DNA of 64,000 nucleotides from Kitasatospora atroaurantiaca (GTDB lineage Bacteria; Actinomycetota; Actinomycetes; Streptomycetales; Streptomycetaceae), in the NCBI RefSeq assembly GCF_007828955.1, contig NZ_VIVR01000001.1, positions 434,001 to 498,000 of the forward strand, in the 5' to 3' direction. The notes below the pieces were generated by a model. That model searched no databases. It saw only the letters and a program-made list of their open reading frames with translations, and had not been told where the DNA came from. The position numbers were made by a program, and so were the translations under genes. This document shows, piece by piece, positions 42,720-51,791 of the stretch. How positions within the stretch are numbered: the stretch's first letter is position 1; each line of letters opens with the position of its first letter.

Positions 42720-43064
42720 ATGGTCAGCGGCCCGCTGCGAGCACCGGCGGCCTGGTGGTGCGCCCTCGCGCTGCTCGTCGCCGGTGCCGGCGTCTTCACG
42801 GCGGCGGACTCCCCCAGGGACGCGCGTCCGACCTCCTGGCCGGACCGCGCGGGGGCCGTCCGGTGCCGCGATCGCCCGGCTGGACGCCGCGGGAGTCCCG
42901 ATGTACGACCGCGCGAGCCACAGGCCTGCGCGGCGCCGTGGGGTTTCATCGCCATCGCCAGCACACGGTGTACCCGAAGGCCGGGTAGTCGGCGGACCGC
43001 CAGTAGGTCGAGCCGTCGTGGCCGCAGAACGCGGGGGCGTTGGGGGTGCTGGTGCGTCCGGTGA
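42720..43064 (+). pseudogene. Probable decayed membrane-anchored gene
   Basis: An ATG 3 bases after the spondin stop begins PLRAPAAWWCALALLVAGAGVFTAAD, a clear membrane or signal segment, but the frame then becomes Arg-rich and runs antisense into the kinase gene. A second frame reads AAIARLDAAGVPMYDRAS where the first loses sense, suggesting a frameshift near 42865 and loss of the 3' part. I cannot name the parent family. Confidence 0.3.
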
Positions 43065-44868
43065 CGTAGACGTTCGAGGCGTTGCAGCTGCCGACGTTGG
43101 TGAAGGTCGAACCCGACTTGGACAGGCACTCCTTGACGGTGGCGTAGCCGGCGTCGTCGGGGTAGTTCATGGAGAGGCAGAGCAGGACGTCGAGACGGGA
43201 GTCGGCGGCGACGGAGAAGTGTCGCCAGTAGTTGTAGTGCGGCCAAGGGTCGCACTTCGATTTGTCGGAGGTCCCGCGGTAGGCGGCAAGGACCTTGAAA
43301 TTCCCCGTCTGGCAGGCTTGTTTTCCCCACGCGGACCCGCCTGGGGCGCCGAACACGCAGTCGCCCTGGCCGGCATGGTAGGCGGTTCCTCCCGGGCTCT
43401 GGTAGCTGAGGCACAGGACGAGGTCGTGGCGGCTGGACGACACACTCCTGTCGCTGTCCGGGACGTTGTCGCAGCTGTCCAGGTCGGTCGTAGCGGTGTT
43501 GATCCGCACGACCTTGAACGCCCCTGATGTGCAGCTGGTGGTGGACAGGTCGGCGTGGCCGTTCGTGCCCTTGTCGTCGAAACAGTCGCCGACGTGCGCG
43601 GTGCCGATCGCGTCGGTCGGCGTCGGTGGGGCGGAGGTGGTCCGGACCGGGTCGGGGGTGGTCTCCCAGCGGGTCCGGGTCGGCGTGGGAGTCGTGCGCG
43701 TGTCGAGCGGGTGGGGGGTGTAGCGGGCTGTCTGCCGGCTGCCGCCGACCGTGCTCCCGGAGGTGTCGGTCCGCAGGGAATGCTGGTTGTTGACGACCAG
43801 CAGGATGAGGACCACAACGGCGGCGAGCGCACCGAGCACACCGCCGGCCTGGGCGGCGGGGGACTTCGGCGCCGGCGGTGTCGTTCCGTGGGGCCGGCCG
43901 GTGGCGGGACGGGTGGGTGGCGCCGCCGGTGTCGCTGCCCCCGGGGTCCTCCTGCGCTTGCGCGCAGGCTTGGCCGGGGCGGTGGCCGCGGCCGAGGTCA
44001 GCTGTTCGGCCCACGCGGCGGGGGTCGGCCGCCGTGCCGGGTCGGGGTCGAGGGAGGCGCGGGCCAGGTCACCGAGCGCCGGACTCGTCGCGGCGAGGGC
44101 GGTGGGGTCGGTCGACGTCTGGTTGCGGGCGAAGAGCCGGACCGCCAGCAGACCGAGCTTGTAGACGTCGCTCGTCGGGGTCGCCCGCTCCTCGCCCGCG
44201 GGTACCTGCCAGTCGGGAGTCTCGGCCTGCGGCAGCGCCGTGGCGCCGCGAAGGCGCATGGCGTCGCAGTCGATGAGGAAGCACTCGGGCTGCGGCGAGG
44301 CGCTGAAGAGCAGATTCCTCGGTGACAGGTCGCCGACCGCGATGCCGAGCCGGTGGAGCCGGGCGAGGGTCGCGGCCAGGTCGGCCAGCAGGAGCAGCCG
44401 GTCCTTGTCGCTGACGGTCAGACCGATCCCGGCGATGTAGGTGTCGTCGTTGAGCAGGTACTCCATGTTGGCGAGCCGCCGCGGGCCCCCGTTCGCCCCG
44501 GTCAGTGTCCGGAGGCTGAACTGGAAGCGGTCGGGCACGGCGCGCATGAGGAACCCGCAGGTCCGGCCCTGGCGCTGGACCACGGCGGCGGGCCACGCGG
44601 TCTTCTCGCTCAGCCAGCGCCCGTCGGCGCCGCTCAGCTCGCCGAGCAGGGCCGCGCTGGAGGCGAGGGCCGCTTCGTCCAGGTGCGGCAGGACGTTGGC
44701 GCTGTACTCCTTGTAGACGACCTCCCAACCGCCGCCGGCCGACTCGTTGATCCGTTTGTTGAGTACCTGGTGGACGGATCCCTGGCCGCCCTGGCCGAGT
44801 TGGCGGCCCAGGGCCAGCGAACCGTGATCGACGGTGGGTGTGACGGGGCCCGTGGGGTCGGGGCTCAT
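42946..44868 (-). CDS. Kinase component of a TerY-type triad (membrane protein kinase)
   Basis: A 640-residue protein kinase-like protein. Gly loop GQGGQGSVHQV, Lys strand VVYKEY, catalytic loop GDLSPRNLLFS (HRD variant keeping Asp and Asn) and IDCDAMRL in place of DFG. A Pro-rich linker leads to one transmembrane segment (LGALAAVVVLILLVV, about 345) and a Cys-rich outer part with repeated VGDCF/ VLCLSY/ DCVFG/ CQTGNFKV motifs, probably disulfide-bonded repeats. It overlaps the PP2C gene by 4 bases, forming a kinase-phosphatase-VWA unit. Confidence 0.87.
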   Translation of the reverse strand: MSPDPTGPVTPTVDHGSLALGRQLGQGGQGSVHQVLNKRINESAGGGWEVVYKEYSANVLPHLDEAALASSAALLGELSGADGRWLSEKTAWPAAVVQRQGRTCGFLMRAVPDRFQFSLRTLTGANGGPRRLANMEYLLNDDTYIAGIGLTVSDKDRLLLLADLAATLARLHRLGIAVGDLSPRNLLFSASPQPECFLIDCDAMRLRGATALPQAETPDWQVPAGEERATPTSDVYKLGLLAVRLFARNQTSTDPTALAATSPALGDLARASLDPDPARRPTPAAWAEQLTSAAATAPAKPARKRRRTPGAATPAAPPTRPATGRPHGTTPPAPKSPAAQAGGVLGALAAVVVLILLVVNNQHSLRTDTSGSTVGGSRQTARYTPHPLDTRTTPTPTRTRWETTPDPVRTTSAPPTPTDAIGTAHVGDCFDDKGTNGHADLSTTSCTSGAFKVVRINTATTDLDSCDNVPDSDRSVSSSRHDLVLCLSYQSPGGTAYHAGQGDCVFGAPGGSAWGKQACQTGNFKVLAAYRGTSDKSKCDPWPHYNYWRHFSVAADSRLDVLLCLSMNYPDDAGYATVKECLSKSGSTFTNVGSCNASNVYVTGRTSTPNAPAFCGHDGSTYWRSADYPAFGYTVCWRWR

Positions 44869-45881
44869 CGCGGACCCGCCTCCCCCCGGGGCCAGACCGC
44901 CAACAGGGTGCGGTCGTCGTCGAAGGTCTCCCGGGAGAAGTCCAGGACGTGGGCGAGCCACAGCGGTGGTGGCGCCGTGGTGAGGTGGCGGGCGAACAAC
45001 GCGCCGACCTGTCCGTCGCCGTCGCCGAGCGGGTCCCCGAAGCCGTCGGTGCCGACGAGGAGGGCCAAGGGGGTGACGAGCCGGGCAGCAGTCTGTTCGA
45101 GCTGCGCGGGCACCCGGGGCAGCGGCGACACCTCGTTCGACACCAGCGTGGTGTCGCCGCCGGTCTTCGAGTCGAACAGGGGCCGGTACCGACCGGAGGA
45201 ACGGTCCAGGAGCCAGGCCCCCGAGTCCCCTATCCGGAAGAGCTCGACGACGGGACCGCCCGGATCCGGGCGGACGGCGCCGGCCACCAGCGTGGTCGCG
45301 TAGAGGGCGGCCACGTCGGCCGGCTGCGGTTCTCGGCCGCCCATTCGCCACTGCGCGAGCTGTCGCAGCCGTTCGGCGGCGTGGCCCGCGACGTCGCGGA
45401 AGTCCAGCGGCCCGGGCCCCTGCGAAAGCTGATCAAGCATGCGCTCCAGGACGGCACGGCACGCCTCGACGGCTCCGACTTCGGATTCGGCGGCGCTGGA
45501 GACGCCGTCGGCGACCGCGAAGACGACGCTTCCGGTGGGTTCGTGTACGGCGGCCCGGGCGGAGTCCTGGCGCGGCTGGCGGTAGTAGCGGTGCTTGGCG
45601 CCGCGCACCGAGGCGAAGCGCAGAGTCAGCTCGCGAGTCGACCATCCGTCACAGATCGTGTCGGGGAAGTCGTAGGCATACCGCCCGGGTGGCGTCGGTT
45701 CGAAGTCCGGACCGGGCACGTCCACCGTGATCCGCCGCCAGGGTTCCGACGCAGGCCCGGACGGCGACGCGTACGGCGACGCGTACGGGGCCATGAGTGG
45801 TGCCGGCGGGACGGTTGGCAGCGGCGGCGCGGCGGTCGTGGTCGTCGGACGGACCGGGCCGTCCGGGAGTTGCGGCGTCAC
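44865..45881 (-). CDS. PP2C-family protein phosphatase of the TerY triad
   Basis: A 338-residue PP2C-like phosphatase: VVFAVADGVSSAAESEVGA (motif with metal-binding Asp), LFRIGDSGAWLL, LLVGTDGFGDPLGDG and TFDDDRTLLAVW are present with all Asp ligands. A Pro-rich N-terminal 60 residues precede the domain. It probably removes the phosphates added by the kinase at 42946. GTG 45881 overlaps the VWA stop (GTGA). Confidence 0.9.
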   Translation of the reverse strand: MTPQLPDGPVRPTTTTAAPPLPTVPPAPLMAPYASPYASPSGPASEPWRRITVDVPGPDFEPTPPGRYAYDFPDTICDGWSTRELTLRFASVRGAKHRYYRQPRQDSARAAVHEPTGSVVFAVADGVSSAAESEVGAVEACRAVLERMLDQLSQGPGPLDFRDVAGHAAERLRQLAQWRMGGREPQPADVAALYATTLVAGAVRPDPGGPVVELFRIGDSGAWLLDRSSGRYRPLFDSKTGGDTTLVSNEVSPLPRVPAQLEQTAARLVTPLALLVGTDGFGDPLGDGDGQVGALFARHLTTAPPPLWLAHVLDFSRETFDDDRTLLAVWPRGEAGPR

Positions 45882-46561
45882 AGCCCGACCTCGTCGATTG
45901 CCATGGTGAACTGGTCCGGACGGTTGACGACCAGCTGCGGGTTGGCCGAGTTCAGCGCGTCTCCCGAGGCCACCAGGCTCGCGGTGAGCGCGTTGAAGAA
46001 CTCGGAGATCGCCTGTCCGATGTCGGTCCCGGGCTTGGCGACGAACGCGAACTCGGGGCGGGTCGCCACCTCGACCATGGTCCGGGCCTGGGCATCGCCG
46101 AGGCCGCAGGCGATGATGTTCGGCGCGGTCGGGTTCCGCTTCTTGTCGGTCAGGGCGGCATGCGGCTGCCGCCAGGCCTCCCCGTCGGTGGGCTGGCCGT
46201 CGCTGAGGAAGAAGACCACGGGGCGGTGCACCTTGTACCCCTCGCCGCGCAGCCACTGCACGTCGGAGGGGATGCGGTGCAGCAGGTCGTCGAAGACGGC
46301 GCGGTAGTTGGTCAGGCCGCGGATGACGATCTTCGGCAGCGTGGTCTCCGTACGCATGTCGGCCACGGCCAGCCGGACCTGCACGTCGTCGGAGAAACCC
46401 AGCACGGCCAACCGGAGTTTGGCCGCGACCATCGGCTCGGCACGGAGCCCCTCGCACAGGGAGACCACGCCGCCTTCGAGTTCGCGATGGTAGGGCCCCA
46501 TCGATCCCGACTCGTCGGCCACCACATAGGCCGGCAGCAGCAGGCCCTTCGTCTCAGGCAT
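45878..46561 (-). CDS. TerY-like VWA-domain protein
   Basis: A 227-residue von Willebrand A protein with the metal-ion adhesion site DESGSM (DxSxS), a Thr in GLTNYRAVF and the Asp in FLSDGQPTD. Length and sequence fit TerY, which travels with a kinase and a PP2C phosphatase in the TerY-P triad described from comparative genomics of tellurite-resistance-type systems. It is the 5' member here and overlaps the upstream frameshifted gene by 8 bases. Confidence 0.9.
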   Translation of the reverse strand: MPETKGLLLPAYVVADESGSMGPYHRELEGGVVSLCEGLRAEPMVAAKLRLAVLGFSDDVQVRLAVADMRTETTLPKIVIRGLTNYRAVFDDLLHRIPSDVQWLRGEGYKVHRPVVFFLSDGQPTDGEAWRQPHAALTDKKRNPTAPNIIACGLGDAQARTMVEVATRPEFAFVAKPGTDIGQAISEFFNALTASLVASGDALNSANPQLVVNRPDQFTMAIDEVGL

Positions 46562-46920
46562 GAGGATCTGTCTCCTTCGTTTCGTGCTCGCGAATGTTCT
46601 GTCCTGCTCGGTCGGACGGTGTTCGTGCCGTCGGCGGCCCGGCAGAGATCTCCAGGCCCCGACGGAGCCAGTCCGAGGTCCTCGTCCAGCGGGTCGTGGG
46701 CGCGTGCATCCAGCCCGGGCAGGGCGCCCACGGTTCGCCGCTCACCATCGCGTGGAGCGGCTCGACCATGCCCGTCTCGAACCGGTACGTCGTCGCGGGA
46801 CCGCGCGCCCACACCACGATCGGCCAGCGGTCCGGGTCATCACCCTCGGTGAGCCACCGGAACACGTCCCCCTCGAGGTTCTCGCCCCATACCCGGTGCC
46901 TGCTTGCCCGGCATGGTCAT
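46554..46920 (-). pseudogene. Frameshifted gene of the TerY operon
   Basis: An ATG at 46920 sits in a perfect ATGA overlap with the stop of the gene at 46917 and reads MTMPGKQAPGMG, then loses sense and stops after 26 codons. The neighbouring frame from about 46885 continues GENLEGDVFRWLTEGDDPDRWPIVVWARG to a stop at 46554. One base change near 46885 would join both into a protein of about 120 residues. It is either a real frameshift or a base-calling error; if the GTG 46865 is used, a 103-residue protein results. Family unknown. Confidence 0.55.
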
Positions 46921-47888
46921 CCGCTCACCTTCGTTGCGACCAGCTCGGTGAGCGCCTGGACGGTCGGCCGCCCGTCGCCCGCCTCACAGATCCCCACCTG
47001 CAACAGCGACCTGCCCTTGAGCTGGGCCTGGCGGTAGCAGGACCAGCCGTTGCCACCGTCCTGGGTGGCGGTCCAGGCGATGCCGTCCGGAGTGGTGCTG
47101 TCGATGCGGTAGGTCCACTTGGAGCTGCGCCCGTCCTCGGCGTTGCGGACGGCCGACGAGCACGCGTGGAGTCCGCCGTCCAGGGTCCGCAGCACCCCAC
47201 CGGCCTTGTCGCTGTCGGGGTAGACGCCGATGACCTGGGTCATCGTGTAGGTGCCGAGGCCCCCGGCGTCCTGGTAGGTGGCCGACAGGAAGGCCGTCCA
47301 GTCGCTCCCGAAGACCGCCTGGCCGGTCGGTCCCACCGCGATCCGGCAGCTCGCCGGATCGGCGGACAGGGCCGGAGCGGGCTTGCTCGCCCGCGGGCCG
47401 GAGACGAGGGTGATCCCCGTCGTACGGCTCGCCTCGTCCGGGGTGAGCACCGCAGCATGAACCGTGCCCTCGACCAAGTGCAGGGGGACGGCGCCGGGTT
47501 GGCTCGGCCAGAGCCACCAGCCGATCCCGGCCAGCAGGAGGCAGGGCGTCATGGCCGCGAGCGGCACCCGCCAGCGGCCGAGCAACGGCCTGACCCGACG
47601 CCGGGGGCGGGGCGGCGGCGCCTTGGGCGCGGCCCCCTGGTGTGGCGTCCCCGGTGGCGCGGGTGCGGGCTGCGCCTGAGCCGCGGACACGGGCGCGGGT
47701 GCGGGTGCGGGTGCGGGCTGCGCCTGACCCACAGACGCGGGCGCGGGCGGCGGTGCGGGCTGCGCCCGAGCCAAGGACGCGGGCAGCGGGCCGGGCCGGC
47801 CCAGGGGTGGTGGTGTGGCCCGGGGGGTCTGCTGCCAGGTGGGAAGGGTGGTGGAGGCATCGTCCTTGTGCCAGTAGTGGTCTGTCAT
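46917..47888 (-). CDS. Membrane-anchored sensor-domain protein of the TerY operon
   Basis: A 323-residue protein. An N-terminal Pro/Ala/Gln-rich cytosolic region (residues 20-90, with AQPAPAPAP repeats) leads into one membrane segment (LAAMTPCLLLAGIGWWLW, about 115) and an outer domain of 200 residues with four spaced Cys, resembling the PknH-like extracellular sensor fold. It probably senses a signal for the kinase/phosphatase pair downstream. The 3' end overlaps the frameshifted gene. Confidence 0.75.
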   Translation of the reverse strand: MTDHYWHKDDASTTLPTWQQTPRATPPPLGRPGPLPASLARAQPAPPPAPASVGQAQPAPAPAPAPVSAAQAQPAPAPPGTPHQGAAPKAPPPRPRRRVRPLLGRWRVPLAAMTPCLLLAGIGWWLWPSQPGAVPLHLVEGTVHAAVLTPDEASRTTGITLVSGPRASKPAPALSADPASCRIAVGPTGQAVFGSDWTAFLSATYQDAGGLGTYTMTQVIGVYPDSDKAGGVLRTLDGGLHACSSAVRNAEDGRSSKWTYRIDSTTPDGIAWTATQDGGNGWSCYRQAQLKGRSLLQVGICEAGDGRPTVQALTELVATKVSG

Positions 47889-47926
47889 GGTGGAGTTCCC
47901 CCTGGATCAATCAGCAACGGCCGGCG

Positions 47927-48154
47927 TCAGCGATGGCAGGAAGCCGCGAGGATCAGCAGCAGGACGGCGATGGCCATGGCCTGGAGGCAGCCGATGCCTC
48001 CGCCGGGGTTCTTCCGGTTGACCTCCACATGGCCGCCGGGGGGAATTCCGGGGTGCTGCTTGGCGTAGTGCTCCAGCTGCTTCTGCTCGCCCTGGGACTC
48101 GCTCAGCCAGGGCGTCTTGAAACTGCACTCGCCACACCAGTAGCGGTATGCCAT
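47927..48154 (-). CDS. Small zinc-ribbon-like membrane protein
   Basis: A 75-residue protein: YWCGECSFKTPW (CxxC) and LEHYAKQHPG give a C2H2-like or zinc-ribbon start, followed by a C-terminal membrane helix (CLQAMAIAVLLLILAASC). Likely first gene of the TerY operon, 38 bases upstream of the sensor-domain gene. Function unknown. Confidence 0.7.
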   Translation of the reverse strand: MAYRYWCGECSFKTPWLSESQGEQKQLEHYAKQHPGIPPGGHVEVNRKNPGGGIGCLQAMAIAVLLLILAASCHR

Positions 48155-48339
48155 GTCGACTCCTCACAGGTCGTCCGGATCCGGAACGCCACCCGGCCGG
48201 TCCGTTGACCGACCGGCTGGGCACAGCACTGATGCTGGTGTTCGCGCTGCTAAGTGCACAGGCCAGAGCACCGGCCATATATGACCGGCCGTCAGGGTAG
48301 GCTCGTCACGGCCGTGACTCGAGTAGAGGGAGCGCCGCA

Positions 48340-50757
48340 GTGACGGATCAGCTCGGCACGCTCTTGCGCCGGCTACGGACGCAGTCGGGGCTGACGCAGG
48401 AACAGCTGGCGGAACGCTCCGGCGTGAGCGTTCGCACGATTCGCAGACTGGAGACCGGCAAGTCCACCGACCACCGGCTCGGGACGGTGAACCTGCTGGC
48501 GGATGCTCTGGAGGTCGGGCCCGAGGACCGCCAACTGCTGGCGGCCACGCTCGGGAAGGCCGAGAGCGCGCCAGCCGTGCCGCCCCCCAGGAGTCCTGAA
48601 CCGTCGCCGATACGAGGCGCGCTCGCCGACGCCGCCGACGAGTTGGCGCGGGAGGTCAGGCGCCGTTGGCGGCGCGAGGAGGAACAGCGCCGGGTGCACG
48701 ATCCATTTCCACTGCCGGTGGGCTGGCAGGAGGCGCCCGCGGATCTGACGGACTATTCGGAGAACATTCAGCGCCTCGAAGCGGGCGCCGCGCCGGGTCG
48801 CGTGGATCTGAGCGGTGATCTGCGGAGTACGGCCGAGGTCTACCGGAAGATCTCGTCCGGGCGACTGGTGGTTCTCGGCCGGGCCGGCTCGGGAAAGTCG
48901 ATTCTGACGATCAGGTTCGTCCTGGACTTCCTGGAGACGCGAGCCTTTTCCGACCCGGTGCCGGTGATCTTCAGCGTCGGTTCCTGGGACCCGACGGCCA
49001 CGGCCCTGCGGGACTGGCTGATCGGTCGACTTCTGCGGGACCATCCGCATCTGGCCCGCAGGGTCCCCAGCGGGGTGACGCTGGCCGCCGCACTCGTCGA
49101 CGCCGACCTCATCCTGCCGGTCCTGGACGGGTTCGACGAGATAGCGGAAGGGCTCCGGCGCGAGGCGCTCGAGGAGCTCAACGCCACCTCGCTGCCGCTC
49201 GTCCTGACCAGCCGCCGTGGCGAGTTCGCCGAGGCGGTCCTGGCGGCACGCACGCCACTGGTGTTGGCCGCCGGGATCGAGCTCACCGACCTCACCCTCG
49301 ACGACCTCGCGGCCTACCTGCCCCGGACCGCCCGGCCGGTCGCCCGCGACGACGGCGATGGCGACGGCGAGCCGGAAGCGGTGTGGGAGGGCGTCCTGAC
49401 GGAGCTGCGGGCCCAGGAGACTCCGGCGAGCAGGATCCTGGCCAGGGTTCTGAGCACCCCTCTGATGGTCATCCTGGCGCGCACGATGTACAGCGAAACG
49501 CAGGACAGGCATCCGTCGGAGCTGCTGAACAGCACAAAGTTCCCCGCGGAGCACTTGCTGGAGGAGCACCTGCTGGCGGGCTTCGTGCCGACGGTCTACC
49601 GCCGCCGCGCACCCGAGCAGGTCGTCGGCAGCCGTCCTGGCGGGCAGCGGAACTGGGACCCGGAGCTCGCCCAGCGCTGGCTCGGCTACCTTGCCCACCA
49701 CCTGGTGCGGCTCGACCGCGACCGGCAGGACCTCGCCTGGTGGCAGATCGCCGACTCGCTGCGCCGCTCGACGCGCATCGCAACGGTCGTGCTGGTTTCC
49801 GCGCTGTGCATCGCCGGGGCCGACTGGGTTGTCGGCCTGCTCGTCACGCCACTCGGGTTCAGCGAGGTCCTGGTGCAGGGGGCGCTGCTGGGGCCGGTCG
49901 CCGGCCTGGCCTTCGGATCCGTGTACGGCGTCATGGCCGCGTTCGGCGGCGGGGTCTTCGAGCCGGCCCGGGTGCGGCTACGGCTGCCCCGGGCACACGA
50001 CAGCATCGGCCGCGGGCCGGTCCGCACGTTCACCACCCGGTTCGGAAGCGTGCTGCTGGGCGGGTTCGTCATGGGAGTCGGCTGCGCGTGCGCCCTCACC
50101 CTCGAACGCGCGCTCTACCTCGGCATCCCGCTCACGAACGGCGACGTGATCGAGGGAACGCTCATCAACATGCTCGCCTTCGGGCTGATCTTCGGCTCGG
50201 CAGCCGGGCTGGTCTTCGGGCTCATGGCCGTGCTCGAAGCGCCGCTGGACGTCACCTTCGCGGCCACCCCGATGGGCCTGCTGTCCTCGAACCGTGCGAC
50301 GGTGAGCGGGCAGATCCTCGTCCTGGTACCGATGCTCACCCTTGCGATCGCCGGCGGCGGGCGCCTGGTCGTCGAGCTGCTCCAGAGCTTTCTCGGGCCG
50401 ATGAACTGGGGGCTGTCGGACGGGCTCTTCATCGGTGCCGTCGGCGGGCTCGGGGGCGCGTTGTCCTACGTGCTCTCCTTCACCGCCTGGGGGCAGTGGG
50501 TGGTCCTGTCCCGTATCTGGCTGCCCCTGACCGGGAAGCTGCCCTGGAACATGGTCACTTTCCTGGACGACGCCTACCGCAAGGGAGTGCTGCGCCAGAC
50601 CGGCGCCGTGTACCAGTTCCGGCACATCCGGCTGCAGCACCACCTCGGGCACTCGTTCCGTCAGCAGCAGTCCAACTACGCGCCGGCCCGGTTCGCCACC
50701 CTGCGGACCGGGCGCGCGGACCAGGCCGTCGTGACCGACCGGGCCGACCGAAGCTGA
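48340..50757 (+). CDS. XRE-NACHT NTPase with C-terminal membrane domain
   Basis: An 805-residue STAND-type protein. An XRE helix-turn-helix (LRTQSGLTQEQLAERSGVSVRTIRRLE, residues 10-45) precedes a NACHT NTPase with Walker A GRAGSGKS (about 186) and Walker B LILPVLDGFDE (about 265). The last 300 residues hold about seven membrane segments in two clusters, then a short conserved RFRHIRLQHHL tail. STAND NACHT proteins act as ligand-triggered switches, some in phage defence. GTG 48340 has GAGGGAG upstream. It is divergent from the TerY operon. Confidence 0.87.
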   Translation: MTDQLGTLLRRLRTQSGLTQEQLAERSGVSVRTIRRLETGKSTDHRLGTVNLLADALEVGPEDRQLLAATLGKAESAPAVPPPRSPEPSPIRGALADAADELAREVRRRWRREEEQRRVHDPFPLPVGWQEAPADLTDYSENIQRLEAGAAPGRVDLSGDLRSTAEVYRKISSGRLVVLGRAGSGKSILTIRFVLDFLETRAFSDPVPVIFSVGSWDPTATALRDWLIGRLLRDHPHLARRVPSGVTLAAALVDADLILPVLDGFDEIAEGLRREALEELNATSLPLVLTSRRGEFAEAVLAARTPLVLAAGIELTDLTLDDLAAYLPRTARPVARDDGDGDGEPEAVWEGVLTELRAQETPASRILARVLSTPLMVILARTMYSETQDRHPSELLNSTKFPAEHLLEEHLLAGFVPTVYRRRAPEQVVGSRPGGQRNWDPELAQRWLGYLAHHLVRLDRDRQDLAWWQIADSLRRSTRIATVVLVSALCIAGADWVVGLLVTPLGFSEVLVQGALLGPVAGLAFGSVYGVMAAFGGGVFEPARVRLRLPRAHDSIGRGPVRTFTTRFGSVLLGGFVMGVGCACALTLERALYLGIPLTNGDVIEGTLINMLAFGLIFGSAAGLVFGLMAVLEAPLDVTFAATPMGLLSSNRATVSGQILVLVPMLTLAIAGGGRLVVELLQSFLGPMNWGLSDGLFIGAVGGLGGALSYVLSFTAWGQWVVLSRIWLPLTGKLPWNMVTFLDDAYRKGVLRQTGAVYQFRHIRLQHHLGHSFRQQQSNYAPARFATLRTGRADQAVVTDRADRS

Positions 50758-50789
50758 TCGGCGCGACCCGGTCACGGGGAGGCGGGGCC

Positions 50790-50815
50790 GGCCACCCGGT
50801 GCTGGCCGGGTGGCC
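50790..50815. terminator. Bidirectional terminator
   Basis: A 10-bp perfect stem GGCCACCCGG / CCGGGTGGCC with a 6-base loop between two convergent stop codons (50757 and 50829). Confidence 0.8.
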
Positions 50816-50828
50816 TCGATGATCCTGG

Positions 50829-51605
50829 TCAGGTGGCGGACGGGAGCCAGACGATCCCGTTGCCGCCGTCGTTGCCGATGGTCTTCGTCATGATGTTGTT
50901 GTCCTGCCAGTAGAGCGGGTGCTGCTGGAGGAGGCCGTTGAACGAGTCCAGGGACGTCGCGTCGCAGACCCCGTCGGTGTGAATGCAGAAGCGCTGGACC
51001 GGGACGCCGGGGAAGTCCACCGGGCCGGTGCCGGGGGACACCGCGACCAGCGGCAGATAGACGCCCTTGGGAACCAGGTGCCAGAAGCCGGTGTCAGGCT
51101 GCCGCGGGTCGGAGTAGAGCATCCCGTTGACCTGCGAGCGGGGGACGTCGGTGCCGTTGTTGGCGATCGTCTGGAGCAGCAGGTCGCCGACCCAGGCGCC
51201 CTGGGAGTAGCCGACGATCGTGAAGCGCGCCGTGGGGTCGGCGTGGTAGGCCTTCTCGAGCGCGGCCAAGGCGTTCCGGTAGCCCTGGTTCACGCTGTCG
51301 CCGAAGCTCGCCGCGAAGGGGGACGGCATCTCGTTGTGGCTCCCGACGAACGGACCACCGCTCGCCGGATAACAGACGGGAACCGCGATGCCGCCGTTCA
51401 GATGCTGATTCGCGAAGTAGAAGGACGAGGTGCAGGTGGGCAAGTCCGCCGCCGCGCCGGTGCCGCCGATCTCGATGTAGTAATGGTGCACGGGATCGGC
51501 GTGTGCGGCGGTCGGTGCGGCGACGGCGGAGGCGAGCGCCAGTGCCGCCGCTCCGATGACAGCCTTGCAGCGACGGATGAGCTTGCTCGAATTCGGGTTG
51601 GACAT
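50829..51605 (-). CDS. Secreted PE-PPE/cutinase-like alpha/beta hydrolase
   Basis: A 258-residue secreted hydrolase. Signal peptide residues 1-37 end in AAHA. The nucleophile elbow is GYSQGAWVG (about 127), and four Cys may form disulfides (CTSSF, VCYP, CIH, VCD). The C-terminal HPLYWQDNNIM supplies a late His. The pattern fits PE-PPE-domain/cutinase-type lipases acting on esters outside the cell. ATG 51605 has GGGAG 9 bases upstream. Confidence 0.83.
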   Translation of the reverse strand: MSNPNSSKLIRRCKAVIGAAALALASAVAAPTAAHADPVHHYYIEIGGTGAAADLPTCTSSFYFANQHLNGGIAVPVCYPASGGPFVGSHNEMPSPFAASFGDSVNQGYRNALAALEKAYHADPTARFTIVGYSQGAWVGDLLLQTIANNGTDVPRSQVNGMLYSDPRQPDTGFWHLVPKGVYLPLVAVSPGTGPVDFPGVPVQRFCIHTDGVCDATSLDSFNGLLQQHPLYWQDNNIMTKTIGNDGGNGIVWLPSAT

Positions 51606-51791
51606 GCTCGTCAACTCCCTTGGGTCAGAGTTCGCTCCGTCAGCGTCGCGTTGCGCGCTGCCGGTTGCGGCGGTCAGTGCCCCATGGTGTCGTTCGCGCT
51701 GGTCAGGGGACCAGGCAACAGACCGGCCAAATATGGCCGAGCGGTCCGGGCTGGGCGTACGTACCGGACTTGCCCTCGCCGTCCCGAGGGC

